A DNA stretch of 64,000 bases from positions 1,798,001-1,862,000 of the forward strand of contig NZ_FPCK01000001.1 in NCBI RefSeq assembly GCF_900116545.1, written 5' to 3'. A program made the position numbers and the translations under genes. The stretch comes from Devosia crocina. GTDB taxonomy: Bacteria > Pseudomonadota > Alphaproteobacteria > Rhizobiales > Devosiaceae. This document shows, in pieces, positions 1 to 9,052 of the stretch (positions are counted from its first letter, which is position 1; each line of letters opens with the position of its first letter). Below the pieces are notes generated by a model. That model was not told the DNA's origin and ran no database searches. It saw nothing but the letters and a program-made list of their open reading frames with translations.

Positions 1-1049
1 TTCTGGAAGCGACGGACCAGCGCGCGGTCCTTTTCGAAGAACTGGCGATATTCCTTGTAGGTGGTTGAGCCGATGCAACGGATCGCACCAGAAGCCAAAG
101 CGGGCTTCAGGAGGTTCGATGCATCGAGCGCGCCGCCAGAAGTCGCGCCAGCACCGATCATGGTGTGGATCTCATCGATAAAGAGCACCGCATGCGGCAT
201 CTTCTCGAGTTCCTTCATGACGGACTTGAGGCGTTCCTCGAAGTCGCCGCGATAGCGAGTGCCGGCCAGAAGCGAACCCATGTCAAGGGCATAGATCACC
301 GCTTCCTTGAGCACTTCGGGCACATCGCCTTCGATGATCTTGCGGGCAAGCCCTTCGGCGATGGCCGTCTTGCCGACGCCGGCATCACCCACATAGAGCG
401 GGTTGTTCTTGGAACGGCGGCAGAGCACCTGGATGGTGCGGCGCAGCTCCGAGTCACGGCCGATCAATGGGTCGATCTTGCCCTGGCGTGCCTTCTCGTT
501 GAGGTTGACGCAGAAATCGGCCAAAGCCGAGCTCTTTTTGCCTTCGGCGCCACCTTCCCCATTGCCTTCACCTTCTTCCGAGCCACGGACCTTGCGGTCT
601 TCAGCCGGGCCGGACTTGGTGATGCCGTGGGAGATGAAATTCACAGCGTCGAGACGGCTCATGTCCTGCTGTTCGAGGAAATAAGCGGCGTGGCTCTCGC
701 GTTCGGCAAAGATGGCGACGAGTACATTGGCGCCCGTAACCTCTTCGCGACCCGATGATTGGACGTGAATGACGGCGCGCTGAATGACGCGCTGAAATGC
801 GGCCGTTGGGCGCGCATCCTGGCCATTCTGCACGACGAGGCTGTCCAGTTCCTCGTTGATGAAATCTTCCAGGTCGCTCTTGAGCGCGTCGATATCGACA
901 TCGCAGCCATTGAGCACGGCGATCGTTTCGCGGTCGTCGGTCAGGGCCAGCAAGAGGTGCTCGAGCGTTGCGAACTCATGATTGCGCTCGCGAGCCAGGT
1001 TCATCGCCTGATGCAGAGCCTTTTCAAGTCCGCGGGAAAATGAGGGCAT
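1..1049 (-). CDS. clpA: ATP-dependent Clp protease ATP-binding subunit ClpA (N-terminal part)
   Basis: Hexameric AAA+ unfoldase that feeds substrates, including N-end-rule substrates handed over by ClpS, into the ClpP peptidase in the cytoplasm. The visible 349 codons start [12 protein letters not shown] and hold the two-repeat Clp N domain (about 1-145), a charged Gly/Glu-rich linker (about 145-175), then the first AAA+ module with Walker A GDAGVGKT near residue 221 and Walker [10 protein letters not shown]. The gene runs off the left edge of the window, so the second AAA+ module is not seen. It lies 9 bases downstream of clpS, the usual alphaproteobacterial pair. ClpB or ClpC is less likely because ClpS is adjacent and the N domain is of ClpA type. 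Confidence 0.97.
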   Translation of the reverse strand, partial: MPSFSRGLEKALHQAMNLARERNHEFATLEHLLLALTDDRETIAVLNGCDVDIDALKSDLEDFINEELDSLVVQNGQDARPTAAFQRVIQRAVIHVQSSGREEVTGANVLVAIFAERESHAAYFLEQQDMSRLDAVNFISHGITKSGPAEDRKVRGSEEGEGNGEGGAEGKKSSALADFCVNLNEKARQGKIDPLIGRDSELRRTIQVLCRRSKNNPLYVGDAGVGKTAIAEGLARKIIEGDVPEVLKEAVIYALDMGSLLAGTRYRGDFEERLKSVMKELEKMPHAVLFIDEIHTMIGAGATSGGALDASNLLKPALASGAIRCIGSTTYKEYRQFFEKDRALVRRFQ

Positions 1050-1058
1050 ATGATGTTC

Positions 1059-1475
1059 CTATTGCTTTTCCATCACGCATTGCAGCGGATGCTGGTTCTT
1101 GCGTGCCGTATCCATAACGCGCGTGACCTTGGTTTCGGCCACTTCGTATGGATATACGCCGCACTCACCCACCCCCTTCTGGTGAACGTGCAGCATGATG
1201 CGCATGGCGTCTTCGCGTGATTTGTTGAAGACGTCCTGCAGCACCAGAACGACGAATTCCATCGGCGTGTAGTCGTCGTTGAGCAGGAGAACCCGATAAA
1301 GGTTCGGCCGCTTGGTCTTGGGTCGGGTCTTGGTGACGGTGCCCGTTTCGGAACCGCCTTCGCCGCCTCCCTTGCGCGTGTCATCATCCTCCGGGCCGCC
1401 CACGAGCTTTGCGAGGGGCAACGTAGAGCCGTTTGGACGGCGGTCAGGCAGAGGGTGGTGAACTGAGGTAATCAT
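1059..1475 (-). CDS. clpS: ATP-dependent Clp protease adaptor ClpS
   Basis: Adaptor that binds N-degron substrates and the ClpA N domain. The core carries [13 protein letters not shown] with the Asn-Asp pair of the substrate pocket, the conserved His in LHVHQKG, and YEVAETKV near the C terminus. Residues 1-45 are a charged linker rich in Lys/Thr ([10 protein letters not shown]), as in rhizobial ClpS. The frame stays open upstream to an ATG at 1523, but that start adds a non-conserved stretch that overlaps a plausible promoter (TTAACA and TACATA, 16 apart), so I prefer the ATG at 1475 (138 aa). Neither start has a strong ribosome binding site. Confidence 0.88.
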   Translation of the reverse strand: MITSVHHPLPDRRPNGSTLPLAKLVGGPEDDDTRKGGGEGGSETGTVTKTRPKTKRPNLYRVLLLNDDYTPMEFVVLVLQDVFNKSREDAMRIMLHVHQKGVGECGVYPYEVAETKVTRVMDTARKNQHPLQCVMEKQ

Positions 1476-1810
1476 ATTGAGTGCGATATCGCAGGAAGAA
1501 AACGAAGCAGCTGGTCGAAGCATTATGTAGGCAAAATCGAGCCAGTGTTAAGGGCCTCGCAATCCCGAAAAGTTGAGTAGGCTGATCGCCGGTGGTCAAG
1601 AGCTTGCCGCATCCGCAAGGCATGCCCCGCTGAGTTGCCCGAATGCGACTCGGAGACGGGAAATTGATTGCATTTTACAAATTCGTAACGGCGTCCGCCT
1701 ATTCTGACCATAGGGCATGGACACGGCAGGGGGCGCCGGGTTCGCGAGCCAAGTTTCAGTTGCGTACGGGCGAAGTTTACGTCCCGGTTGAGTAAAGTTG
1801 GAGTTCCGGG

Positions 1811-3376
1811 TTGACCTCACAGGCCAAACCCCCCTGGCGCGTAGCCTTCTTCCGCGCCGTCGCCGTGTTTACCGTTGCTGTAGGCCTGGGCCTGCAGCTG
1901 GCAGCACCCGCTCACGCCATCGAAAACCTGCGCAAATATGCCGGCATTGTCGTCGATGCGAAATCCGGCCAGGTGCTCTACGAGGAGAATGGAGACTCGC
2001 GCCGCTATCCGGCATCGGTCGCCAAGGTGATGACGCTCTATGTCCTGTTTCAGGAATTGCAGGCGGGCAATCTCACCCTTTCCACTAAGATGACCGTTTC
2101 CCGGCACGCGGCCTCTGCGGTGCCGACCAAGCTCGGGCTACGTGCCGGCTCCACCATTGCGGTAGAAGACGCCATCAAGTCGCTGGTGACTCTTTCGGCC
2201 AATGACATGGCACGCGTGATTGCAGAGCACATTTCGGGCAGCGAATCCAAGTTTGCCGAGCGCATGACTGCCACAGCCCGCGCGATGGGCATGCGCAGCA
2301 CCACCTACCGCAACGCCTCGGGCCTGCCCGATGGCGGCCAGGTAACGACCGTTCGCGACCAGGCCATCTTGGGTATCGCGATCTACCAGCACTTTCCGCA
2401 GTACTACAATTTCTTTCAGACCACGTCTTTCCGCTACAACGGCAAGACCTATGGCAACCACAATCGCGTGCTCGGCTATATGGGTGCGGTGGACGGCATC
2501 AAGACCGGCTACATCAATGCCGCCGGCTCGAACCTGCTGACTGCCGCGCGCAAGGACAACCGCCACATCGTGATCGTTGCTTTCGGCTTCAACTCGGCCG
2601 CTTCTCGCGACGAAAAGGTCCGTCAGCTCGTTGCCGGTTACCTGACGAAAGGCCGCCGTGGCGACTACATGCAAACTGCGATGGTCCCGGTCCCTGGTCG
2701 CCAGGGCAATTCCAACGTACAAGTTGCCGTTGCACAACCCGCAGCACCGGTCTTTGCCATGCCGATGCCACTTCCTGGCTTCCGGCTTGCAGAACTGGCC
2801 GCCCGCAATGGCGCACAGGCTCAACCCGAGGTTGTGGTTGCCAGCGCCGCGCCGGTCCCGGTCGCCCCACCGACTGATCTGGGGATGGAACCTGCCGTAC
2901 AGGCAGCCGCTGTGCTTGCCGCGCCAACCCAGGCGCCGACACCTGCCTATCCAAGCCAGGACATCATCGGCGCATGGTTGAGCGACACATACAATCTTGG
3001 CGCTCCGCCAGCCGCGCTCGGCTCCACCCGGCCTTCCACTCCTCTCGCTCCGCCCGCCGCCGTAGAAGGTGCTGGGGACCAGCCTGTGGACCTGCTGACC
3101 AGCGGCTCTGTGCAGTCCGCAGGCCTGGAAGGCGGCGCATGGATCGTGCAGATCGGCGCCGGCCCATCAGAAGACAGTGCGCGTGCCATGTTGTCCGATG
3201 CTGCCACCAAAGTCGGTGGACTGGGTGACTTCCGCTCCTATGTCGAACGTTTCGAAAAGAACGGTCAGGTCTTCTTCCGCGCTCGCTTCGTCGGCTTCGG
3301 CGATCGAACCGACGCGAATGCGATGTGCAATCGCCTCAAGGATGCAAATCTGGCTTGTCTGGCGATGCAGGGCTGA
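1811..3376 (+). CDS. SPOR-tailed D-alanyl-D-alanine carboxypeptidase (DacF/PBP5-like)
   Basis: Periplasmic low-molecular-weight penicillin-binding protein that trims D-Ala from peptidoglycan stem peptides. The 521-aa product has a signal peptide to about residue 36 (ending APAHA). The serine-peptidase S11 motifs are all present: S69-V-A-K72, S129-A-N131 and K231-T-G233. A long Ala/Pro-rich linker (about 300-435) leads to a C-terminal SPOR domain (about 440-521, starting GGAWIVQIGAG), which in known proteins binds denuded septal glycan. Start is TTG at 1811; no in-frame ATG precedes the signal peptide. It is divergent from clpS across 335 bases. A second S11 enzyme without SPOR lies at 22951-24114. 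Confidence 0.93.
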   Translation: MTSQAKPPWRVAFFRAVAVFTVAVGLGLQLAAPAHAIENLRKYAGIVVDAKSGQVLYEENGDSRRYPASVAKVMTLYVLFQELQAGNLTLSTKMTVSRHAASAVPTKLGLRAGSTIAVEDAIKSLVTLSANDMARVIAEHISGSESKFAERMTATARAMGMRSTTYRNASGLPDGGQVTTVRDQAILGIAIYQHFPQYYNFFQTTSFRYNGKTYGNHNRVLGYMGAVDGIKTGYINAAGSNLLTAARKDNRHIVIVAFGFNSAASRDEKVRQLVAGYLTKGRRGDYMQTAMVPVPGRQGNSNVQVAVAQPAAPVFAMPMPLPGFRLAELAARNGAQAQPEVVVASAAPVPVAPPTDLGMEPAVQAAAVLAAPTQAPTPAYPSQDIIGAWLSDTYNLGAPPAALGSTRPSTPLAPPAAVEGAGDQPVDLLTSGSVQSAGLEGGAWIVQIGAGPSEDSARAMLSDAATKVGGLGDFRSYVERFEKNGQVFFRARFVGFGDRTDANAMCNRLKDANLACLAMQG

Positions 3377-3463
3377 GTCCTTCAATCTGAGAATTCGGCA
3401 GGACAGATGGTCGTCCGCCCTGCCCTGTGTAAGCAATTTGGTGCCTGTGTTTGGAGTAGCCCC

Positions 3464-3736
3464 ATGAGCGAACGCAATGCCTTGATCGAGCTCGCCAACT
3501 TTATCGGCCGCTCGCCCCTCGCCTCGCCCGACATGAGCGCGCGGAACAAGGCCCTGTCGGGCATGACCGAAAGGATCATGCCCAAGCAACGCCGATCCGT
3601 CGGCGACCTGATGAATGTGGTGCTGACGCTTTCTGCCCGGACGCGCCGCATGGTGCAGGAACCGGTCAAAATAGATATCGATGTTTTTGCCCCCGGCGGC
3701 AAACGGGCGCTGTCGATGAAGTTCGGCGAAAGATGA
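3464..3736 (+). CDS. conserved small cytoplasmic protein of unknown function
   Basis: A 90-aa basic protein starting MSERNALIELANFIG, preceded by GGAG at good spacing, which decides this ATG over an upstream GTG-type start at 3407. I do not recognise a characterised family. It has no signal peptide or membrane segment; the C terminus ends in KRALSMKFGER. It follows the carboxypeptidase by 87 bases and is closed by a clear terminator at 3742-3766, so it could be the last gene of that transcript or a separate unit. Confidence 0.7.
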   Translation: MSERNALIELANFIGRSPLASPDMSARNKALSGMTERIMPKQRRSVGDLMNVVLTLSARTRRMVQEPVKIDIDVFAPGGKRALSMKFGER

Positions 3737-3741
3737 TCAAG

Positions 3742-3766
3742 AAAAGGGCGCACGGAGCGCCCTTTT
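3742..3766 (+). terminator. rho-independent terminator
   Basis: Perfect 10-bp stem AAAAGGGCGC / GCGCCCTTTT with a 5-base loop, continuing into a T-rich run. It lies just after the stop codon of the 90-aa gene ending at 3736 and before tRNA-Leu. Confidence 0.9.
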
Positions 3767-3858
3767 TGTTTTTGCGAACAGCATCGTCCGCGAAAGCTGG
3801 AGAAAGTCTCGCCCGGCAGTTGCAAGGCGCGCAGCTCTGGGCTAGGAACCGATCCCGT

Positions 3859-3942
3859 GCCCCTCTGGCGGAATGGTAGACGCAGAGGACTCAAAATCCT
3901 CCGCCGCGAGGCGTGCCGGTTCGAGTCCGGCGGGGGGCACCA
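3859..3942 (+). tRNA. tRNA-Leu (anticodon CAA)
   Basis: Full cloverleaf of 84 nt with encoded CCA. The acceptor stem is GCCCCTC paired with GGGGGGC (one T-G pair). The anticodon stem GAGGA/TCCTC encloses the loop CTCAAAA, giving anticodon CAA, which reads UUG. A long variable arm (CGCCGCGAGGCGT) marks a class II tRNA, and the T arm carries GGTTCGAGTCC. It stands alone between a terminator and a small convergent gene. Confidence 0.96.
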
Positions 3943-3979
3943 ACTTCTCCCAAATGTCAGGACATGTTCCCTACCGCCT

Positions 3980-4258
3980 CTAAAACGGCGCGGGCGTGGG
4001 TGGGGTAAAGTTCAGCGTGTCGAAACGGCGCTGCAGGTCGATACGATCGATACTTCGGCCAAGCTGATCTATCTCGAACTTCGTCGCGTTGCGGTCGCCT
4101 TGATCGGTCAGTTGCCGCTGCAGGCAGACAAGACGCTCCTGATTTGCCCTAACAGCCTCCGGTGTATCGCCAGCCACAGGCGCAGGACATGCCGCGGCGG
4201 CAGGAAGCACTGCGGCACAATAGATCAGAACAGCAAAAGCGATGCATCTTTGCGACAT
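3980..4258 (-). CDS. small secreted protein of unknown function
   Basis: A 92-aa product from the ATG at 4258 (the frame opens 21 bases earlier at a TTG). It has a clear signal peptide, MSQRCIAFAV followed by a hydrophobic core ending PAAAA, so it should be periplasmic. The mature part contains two cysteines (ACPAP and LVCLQ), a short helical, Arg/Gln-rich stretch and a Pro-rich C terminus. No family recognised and no strong ribosome binding site is visible. It converges on tRNA-Leu, 37 bases away. Confidence 0.55.
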   Translation of the reverse strand: MSQRCIAFAVLIYCAAVLPAAAACPAPVAGDTPEAVRANQERLVCLQRQLTDQGDRNATKFEIDQLGRSIDRIDLQRRFDTLNFTPPTPAPF

Positions 4259-4370
4259 GCCGCTATTCTGACCCCACAAGCTTGCCAGCGCAAATCACGA
4301 GATAGTTCGTCCTTTCGGTGAACCCTTTGGTCCCGACTTTGTTGGGAAAAAGCCGAAAAGGAGCCAGAAG

Positions 4371-4580
4371 ATGAGTTTTCCGCCTCTCGAGCCAAGCCCG
4401 ACGTTGCCGGATCCCGGGCCGGTGCCTCCAATGTCGAATCCCGACGAGATGCCGCAACCTGGCAAGGATATTCCCGTCCCAGATCCTCACGAACCTCACA
4501 ACAATCCCGAACCCGGCCCCGACCTGCCGCCTGCCCAGGATCCCTTCCCGGATCATCTGCCGGATCCTAACGGACCCTAG
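4371..4580 (+). CDS. proline-rich small protein of unknown function
   Basis: A 69-aa product in which roughly four residues in ten are proline, mixed with Asp/Glu and Asn in irregular PDP, PEP and PGP units. It has no hydrophobic segment, so it is probably a disordered cytoplasmic peptide. A good ribosome binding site (AAAAGGAG, about 7 bases before the ATG) supports translation. Its stop codon and that of the convergent mrcA share the palindrome CTAG at 4577-4580. Function unknown; the skewed composition could also make it a weakly conserved orphan. Confidence 0.6.
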   Translation: MSFPPLEPSPTLPDPGPVPPMSNPDEMPQPGKDIPVPDPHEPHNNPEPGPDLPPAQDPFPDHLPDPNGP

Positions 4581-7084
4581 AAGAGAGTGCCGCGCGGTGT
4601 GCCCGGCTCTACATAGCCTGTGCTTGGCGGTTGTGTGACATAGCCTCCGCCATATTGCTGTTGCATCTGTTGCTGGCGGACCGCTTCGTCATAACCCTGC
4701 ACGTCAAGACCAATGACTGAGGTCATCAAGTTTGGGCCACTGCCCGGCTTGAAAGCCTCCTGAATGGCGGACTCGCCCTGGAACGCCTTTACGCCCGTAC
4801 TGGGATTAATCCAGGCGGTCGTCATGCCCGAAGGCACATTGAAAGGCGTTGCTGGGCGGCCCTGTAGTGCCTTGGCCATGAAATTGGTGAAGATCGGCAC
4901 GGACATCCCGCCGCCGGTCGAAGCAGAGCCCATGGAGCGCGGCTGATCGAAGCCGACATATATGCCGACGGCGAGATCGGGCGTGAAGCCGACAAACCAG
5001 GCATCCTTGTAGTCGTTTGTAGTACCGGTCTTGCCGGCAACCGGACGGTTGAGAGCGCGTGCCGCAGTGCCGGTACCGCGCTGGATCACACCTTCCATCA
5101 TCGAAGTAATCTGGTACGCCGTCATCGGATCGAGCACCTGCTGACGATTGTCCAAGATGCGTGGCTCACCCTGCCCGTGCCAATCGTCGGCAGTGCAGCC
5201 CTCGCAGACGCGTTCATCGTGGCGGTAAACTGTCTTGCCGTAGCGATCCTGAATGCGGTCGATCAGTGTGGGAACGATCTTCCGGCCACCATTAGCGATG
5301 GTGGCATAGGCAGACGTCATGCGCATATTGGTGGTCTCACCAGCACCAAGCGACATGGCCAGCACGGGCTGCATATCATCGTAAATACCGAACATGCGGG
5401 CATATTCCGCGATAAGTGGCATGCCGATGTCGCGGGCGAGCCGCACAGTCATCACGTTACGCGAGCGCTCGATGCCGCGGCGTAGCGTTTGCGGACCATA
5501 AAACTGCTGGGCGTAATTTTCCGGGCGCCAGATCGAGCCATCGCCGTTGCGGATTTCGACAGGGGCGTCAAGCACCACGGATGCTGGCGTATAGCCATTG
5601 TCCAGCGCCGCCGCATAAACGATCGGCTTGAAGGAAGAGCCTGGCTGCCGCAGCGCCTGCGTTGCACGGTTGAATTCGGACTCGGCGAAGGAGAAGCCGC
5701 CAACCATGGCAAGAACGCGTCCGGTGCGCGGATCCATAGCCACCAGCGAGCCCTCGACTTCCGGCACCTGCTCGAGCGTATAGATGCCTTCTTTGCCTGC
5801 CACAGGCGAAACATAGACGACGTCACCCACATCAAGGATGTTCTGAACCGCCTGAGAGACCCAGCGGATCTCGGAGCCGGCGAGCGTACCCTCCACCCGC
5901 TCAGGGCTCGCAGCGCCATCGACGTCATTGTCAGGCCGCAAACCGATGCGCGCCTGGTTGTTGCCGACCTCCAGAACTACGGCAAGTTGCCATTCCGGCA
6001 CGTCGCTCAGTGGCCGGATCTTTGAGACATCAAGGCCCCAGTCGTTACTGAGTTCGACGCTGGCGACGGGTCCGCGGAAGCCTCTGCCGCGGTCATATTC
6101 GATCAACCCATCCATCAGGGCGCGGCGCGCATATTCCTGAAGGCGCGGCTCAAGGGTCGTGCGAACCGAGAGGCCGCCGCCATAAAGCTGATCCTCACCG
6201 TAAAGCTTGGCCAGTTCGCGCCTGACATCCTCGGTGAAGTATTCAGCTGAATAGACCTGGCTGCCGGACGCACGCGGGATCACGTTGAGCGGTTCCTGCT
6301 TGGCGGCCTCTGCATCCGTGGGTGAAACATAGCCGTTTTCGACCATGCGGTCGATCACCCAGTTGCGACGCTCGATCGCAGCGCCGGTGCGGCGGAAGGG
6401 ATGATAGTTGTTCGGCCCCTTGGGCAAGGCTGCGATATAGGCCGCCTCACTCAAGGTGAGTTGGTAAAGCGCCTTGTCGAAATAGTTGAGCGCAGCAGCA
6501 GCCACCCCGTAGGAGTTGAGACCAAGGAAGATCTCGTTGAGATAGAGCTCGAGGATCTTGTCCTTGGAGAAGGTCGACTCGATCCGTAGCGCCAGGATAG
6601 CTTCCTGGATTTTTCGATCCCAGGTCTGCTCGGAGGTGAGCAGGAAGTTTTTGGCGACCTGCTGGGTGATGGAAGAGCCGCCGCCTTGGATAGAGTTATT
6701 GCCATCCATGCGCGCCATCAGGTTGTCGCGCAGAGCGCGCGCCACACCATCGATGGCGATGCCGTTGTGATTGTAGAAGTCCTTGTCCTCGGCCGAGAGG
6801 AACGCGTTGACCACCAGGGGCGGTACCGTCTCGATGGGCTGGAAGAGGCGCCGCTCGCGCGCATACTCCGCCAGAAGCGTACCATCGGCCGCATGTACGC
6901 GCGTGGTCACGGGCGGCTGATAATCCTGGAGGACGGTATAATCCGGCAACTGCGCTGAAACGGTCGCGAGATACACGGCGGCCGCCGCAACGCCGCCTAG
7001 CGCGAGAAACATGCCGAAGCCGAAGAGCCAGCCGAGCAGACGAAACATACGATCAGTTATCCCAAGACGGAGAGCGGCGCGCAC
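4577..7084 (-). CDS. mrcA: penicillin-binding protein 1A (bifunctional transglycosylase/transpeptidase)
   Basis: Class A PBP that polymerises glycan strands and cross-links stem peptides at the inner membrane. The 835-aa protein has a short cytoplasmic N terminus and one membrane anchor (about 15-43). The GT51 domain follows with the catalytic Glu in SAED (E99) and the GGSSITQQVAKNFLL motif (about 135-149). An OB-like insert typical of PBP1a comes next, then the transpeptidase with S483-S-F-K486, an SRN motif and KTGTTND near residue 700. The C terminus is Gln/Gly-rich. It lies 63 bases downstream of the amidase gene and is probably cotranscribed with it. I do not see prfB behind it. Confidence 0.97.
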   Translation of the reverse strand: MRAALRLGITDRMFRLLGWLFGFGMFLALGGVAAAAVYLATVSAQLPDYTVLQDYQPPVTTRVHAADGTLLAEYARERRLFQPIETVPPLVVNAFLSAEDKDFYNHNGIAIDGVARALRDNLMARMDGNNSIQGGGSSITQQVAKNFLLTSEQTWDRKIQEAILALRIESTFSKDKILELYLNEIFLGLNSYGVAAAALNYFDKALYQLTLSEAAYIAALPKGPNNYHPFRRTGAAIERRNWVIDRMVENGYVSPTDAEAAKQEPLNVIPRASGSQVYSAEYFTEDVRRELAKLYGEDQLYGGGLSVRTTLEPRLQEYARRALMDGLIEYDRGRGFRGPVASVELSNDWGLDVSKIRPLSDVPEWQLAVVLEVGNNQARIGLRPDNDVDGAASPERVEGTLAGSEIRWVSQAVQNILDVGDVVYVSPVAGKEGIYTLEQVPEVEGSLVAMDPRTGRVLAMVGGFSFAESEFNRATQALRQPGSSFKPIVYAAALDNGYTPASVVLDAPVEIRNGDGSIWRPENYAQQFYGPQTLRRGIERSRNVMTVRLARDIGMPLIAEYARMFGIYDDMQPVLAMSLGAGETTNMRMTSAYATIANGGRKIVPTLIDRIQDRYGKTVYRHDERVCEGCTADDWHGQGEPRILDNRQQVLDPMTAYQITSMMEGVIQRGTGTAARALNRPVAGKTGTTNDYKDAWFVGFTPDLAVGIYVGFDQPRSMGSASTGGGMSVPIFTNFMAKALQGRPATPFNVPSGMTTAWINPSTGVKAFQGESAIQEAFKPGSGPNLMTSVIGLDVQGYDEAVRQQQMQQQYGGGYVTQPPSTGYVEPGTPRGTLF

Positions 7085-7147
7085 TTGGAGGTGCAGCGAA
7101 CCTGCTCAGATTAGCAGAAGGCGAGGCCGCGCAGAATCCCTCGCTTA

Positions 7148-8422
7148 TCATTCAGCCTCGAGACTGTCGAAATAGGTCGAAATCCCGCGGGCAATCGCCT
7201 CGGCTGTGCGGTCGCGCCACTCGCCCTGCATCAGGTTGGCTACGTCGCTCTCGTTGGAGAGAAAACCGAGTTCGATGAGAACGGAGGGAACGTCGGGCGC
7301 CTGAAGCACGAAAAAGTCGGCCTGACGCACGGGGAAACGCCTCAACGCCACACTGGGTTCAAGCTGATGAACGATGGAGCGGGCAGCCATATAAGATTGA
7401 ACGCGCATCTCGCGGCGCATGAGATCAAGCAGGATATCCACCACTTCCGGCGCCATTTGCGGCATGGCAAAGCCAGCGATGACGTCGGACTTGTTTTCCC
7501 GATCCGCCAAAACCTTATCGAGAACATCCGTCGCATTTTCGTCGCGCGTATAGACGCTGGCGCCGCGGATTTCGGGTTGCTGGAAGCTGTCGGCGTGGAT
7601 GGAAAGGAAAATATCGGCCTTGTTGGTGCGCGCCAGTTCAACACGCTCTTCAAGCCGCAGATAGGTGTCATCCTGACGCGTCAGCGCAACGTCGAAGCGG
7701 CCCGATTCGATCAACAGTTCCTGCAACCTCAGGGAGAAGGCGAGAACGATGTCCTTTTCCCGCACGCCGTTCGGAGCCTCGGCGCCGCTATCGATGCCGC
7801 CATGCCCGGGATCGATGACTACGAGCGGCTTGGTAGCGATCGGCAATTCGGAACTGCCGGCCGGCGTGGAAACGGCGGCCGTATCTGCAGCAGCACTCGA
7901 TGCAGCACGGTCGCGCTCGACATTGGCAGCAAAGATTTCGGCATCGGCAGGAATGATATCGACCACCAACCGTGCGGGCTGATCCTCGAACGGATCGAGC
8001 ACATAGGCTTGCTGCACCTGAACCGGGGCAGCAAGGGTCAAAGTGGTACGGACGCGATCAGGAGCGGCCTGCTCGACGAGATAGGATGCGATCAGCTCGT
8101 TTTCTGCCGGCTCTCCGCTCGGCTCCGGCACTGAAAAGGTACCGGCACGGACATCGATCGCCAGCCGATCCGGCCCGGTGAGCGACACAAAGGCGAACTC
8201 GGTCCGCGACGCCAGATCAACCACGAGACGGGCCCGCTCCTCCGTAGCCGTAACGCGGATATCAATGACGTTTGGCAGACCGACAGGCGGGGCCTCCTGC
8301 GCCTGAGCGGGCAAGAGCGTTGCAGCCAGGGCAAGGAATCCCACAAGAAGTGTTCGGAACAATGAGAAGTTCAAGTGTGCACCGGGCCCTATGCGTATTT
8401 GGAAACCGTCTGGCATGCCCAT
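7148..8422 (-). CDS. N-acetylmuramoyl-L-alanine amidase, AmiC type
   Basis: Zinc-dependent periplasmic hydrolase that cleaves the amide between MurNAc and L-Ala during cell separation. The 424-aa product has a signal peptide (hydrophobic core at about 22-40, ending PAQAQ) and an N-terminal AMIN domain (about 50-155) that targets glycan. A linker leads to an Amidase_3 domain. Zinc ligands are visible as H207 in DPGHGG, E222 in VREKD and H276 in SIHAD; the catalytic Glu is in IELGFLSN near residue 392. Start is the ATG at 8422, or Met3. It is divergent from rne and upstream of mrcA. Confidence 0.94.
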   Translation of the reverse strand: MGMPDGFQIRIGPGAHLNFSLFRTLLVGFLALAATLLPAQAQEAPPVGLPNVIDIRVTATEERARLVVDLASRTEFAFVSLTGPDRLAIDVRAGTFSVPEPSGEPAENELIASYLVEQAAPDRVRTTLTLAAPVQVQQAYVLDPFEDQPARLVVDIIPADAEIFAANVERDRAASSAAADTAAVSTPAGSSELPIATKPLVVIDPGHGGIDSGAEAPNGVREKDIVLAFSLRLQELLIESGRFDVALTRQDDTYLRLEERVELARTNKADIFLSIHADSFQQPEIRGASVYTRDENATDVLDKVLADRENKSDVIAGFAMPQMAPEVVDILLDLMRREMRVQSYMAARSIVHQLEPSVALRRFPVRQADFFVLQAPDVPSVLIELGFLSNESDVANLMQGEWRDRTAEAIARGISTYFDSLEAE

Positions 8423-8981
8423 TGGGCGAATCTGCGGCTTGTTGGCTTATGCGATGATTTGGCAGGATCGGCAAAACCAAGGCCAGGCAAAACCCTGTTA
8501 TCCGGAGGATAAAGAGTTTCCTGTTGCCAATCTGGCGCAACACCCCTACACGCTTATATGAAGGCGCAGGAGTTTCGCGAGCGCCAGCGATGAGCGTCAG
8601 ACTTCTCTTCGCGCCGCTGCGGACCCCGGTCGGAACGTGTGGAACAAACGCACGCGCTCCGGATTGAAAGCGGCAATTTTCAGCGCCTTCGATGACGAAT
8701 TTCGATTCCTCCGGGATCGGACGGCGGCTAGCCGGAAGAGGCCAGCCGCCCAATAGGAAGAGGTCATATGGCCCGCAGGCGGACAAAGCGCGACGCGATC
8801 GGACTAGACGATTGCCGTTTTGCTTCGCCCTATCTCCCGGCCACGACCAGATCTGCCGGCGCGCTGAACGTGAGAGGTTCGCGCCCGATTTCACTCAACC
8901 CATTCGCCCCGCAATGCGCCATGCCCGAGCAACCGGTATACCGGCGTGCTCCAGTCGGCGCGCGGGTGCGCGGAGTCCAAT
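8423..8981 (+). promoter_or_regulatory. 559-base intergenic region: probable rne promoter and long leader
   Basis: No housekeeping gene is visible here. The amiC side probably holds its own promoter. On the rne side, GC-rich sequence with several inverted repeats points to a structured 5' leader; the clearest is GGCGGCT (8723-8729) with AGCCGCC (8744-8750) around a short interior stem. RNase E commonly controls its own mRNA through its 5' leader, so the same is inferred here. A 94-codon ORF with a good ribosome binding site begins at 8768 and runs into rne in another frame (listed separately). Confidence 0.5.
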
Positions 8982-9052
8982 ATGGCGACCAAGAGAATGC
9001 TGGTGGATGCCATCCACCCGGAAGAAACACGGATTGTCGTTACCGCCGGTAA
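8768..9052 (+). other. possible upstream ORF overlapping the rne start
   Basis: ATG at 8768, preceded by AGGAAGAGG at about 5 bases, opens a 94-codon frame beginning MARRRTKRDAIG and ending 71 bases inside rne in a different frame. The translated sequence has no recognisable domain and, past the rne start, is simply the wrong frame of rne. It could be a chance ORF or a translated leader whose translation affects rne initiation. The ribosome binding site is the only positive evidence. Confidence 0.25.

Noticed and set aside
4577..7147. Expected prfB gene behind mrcA
   Set aside because: I looked for it because amiC-mrcA-prfB is a common Hyphomicrobiales order, but the DNA behind mrcA only holds the small proline-rich gene; so it is absent here and not a feature.
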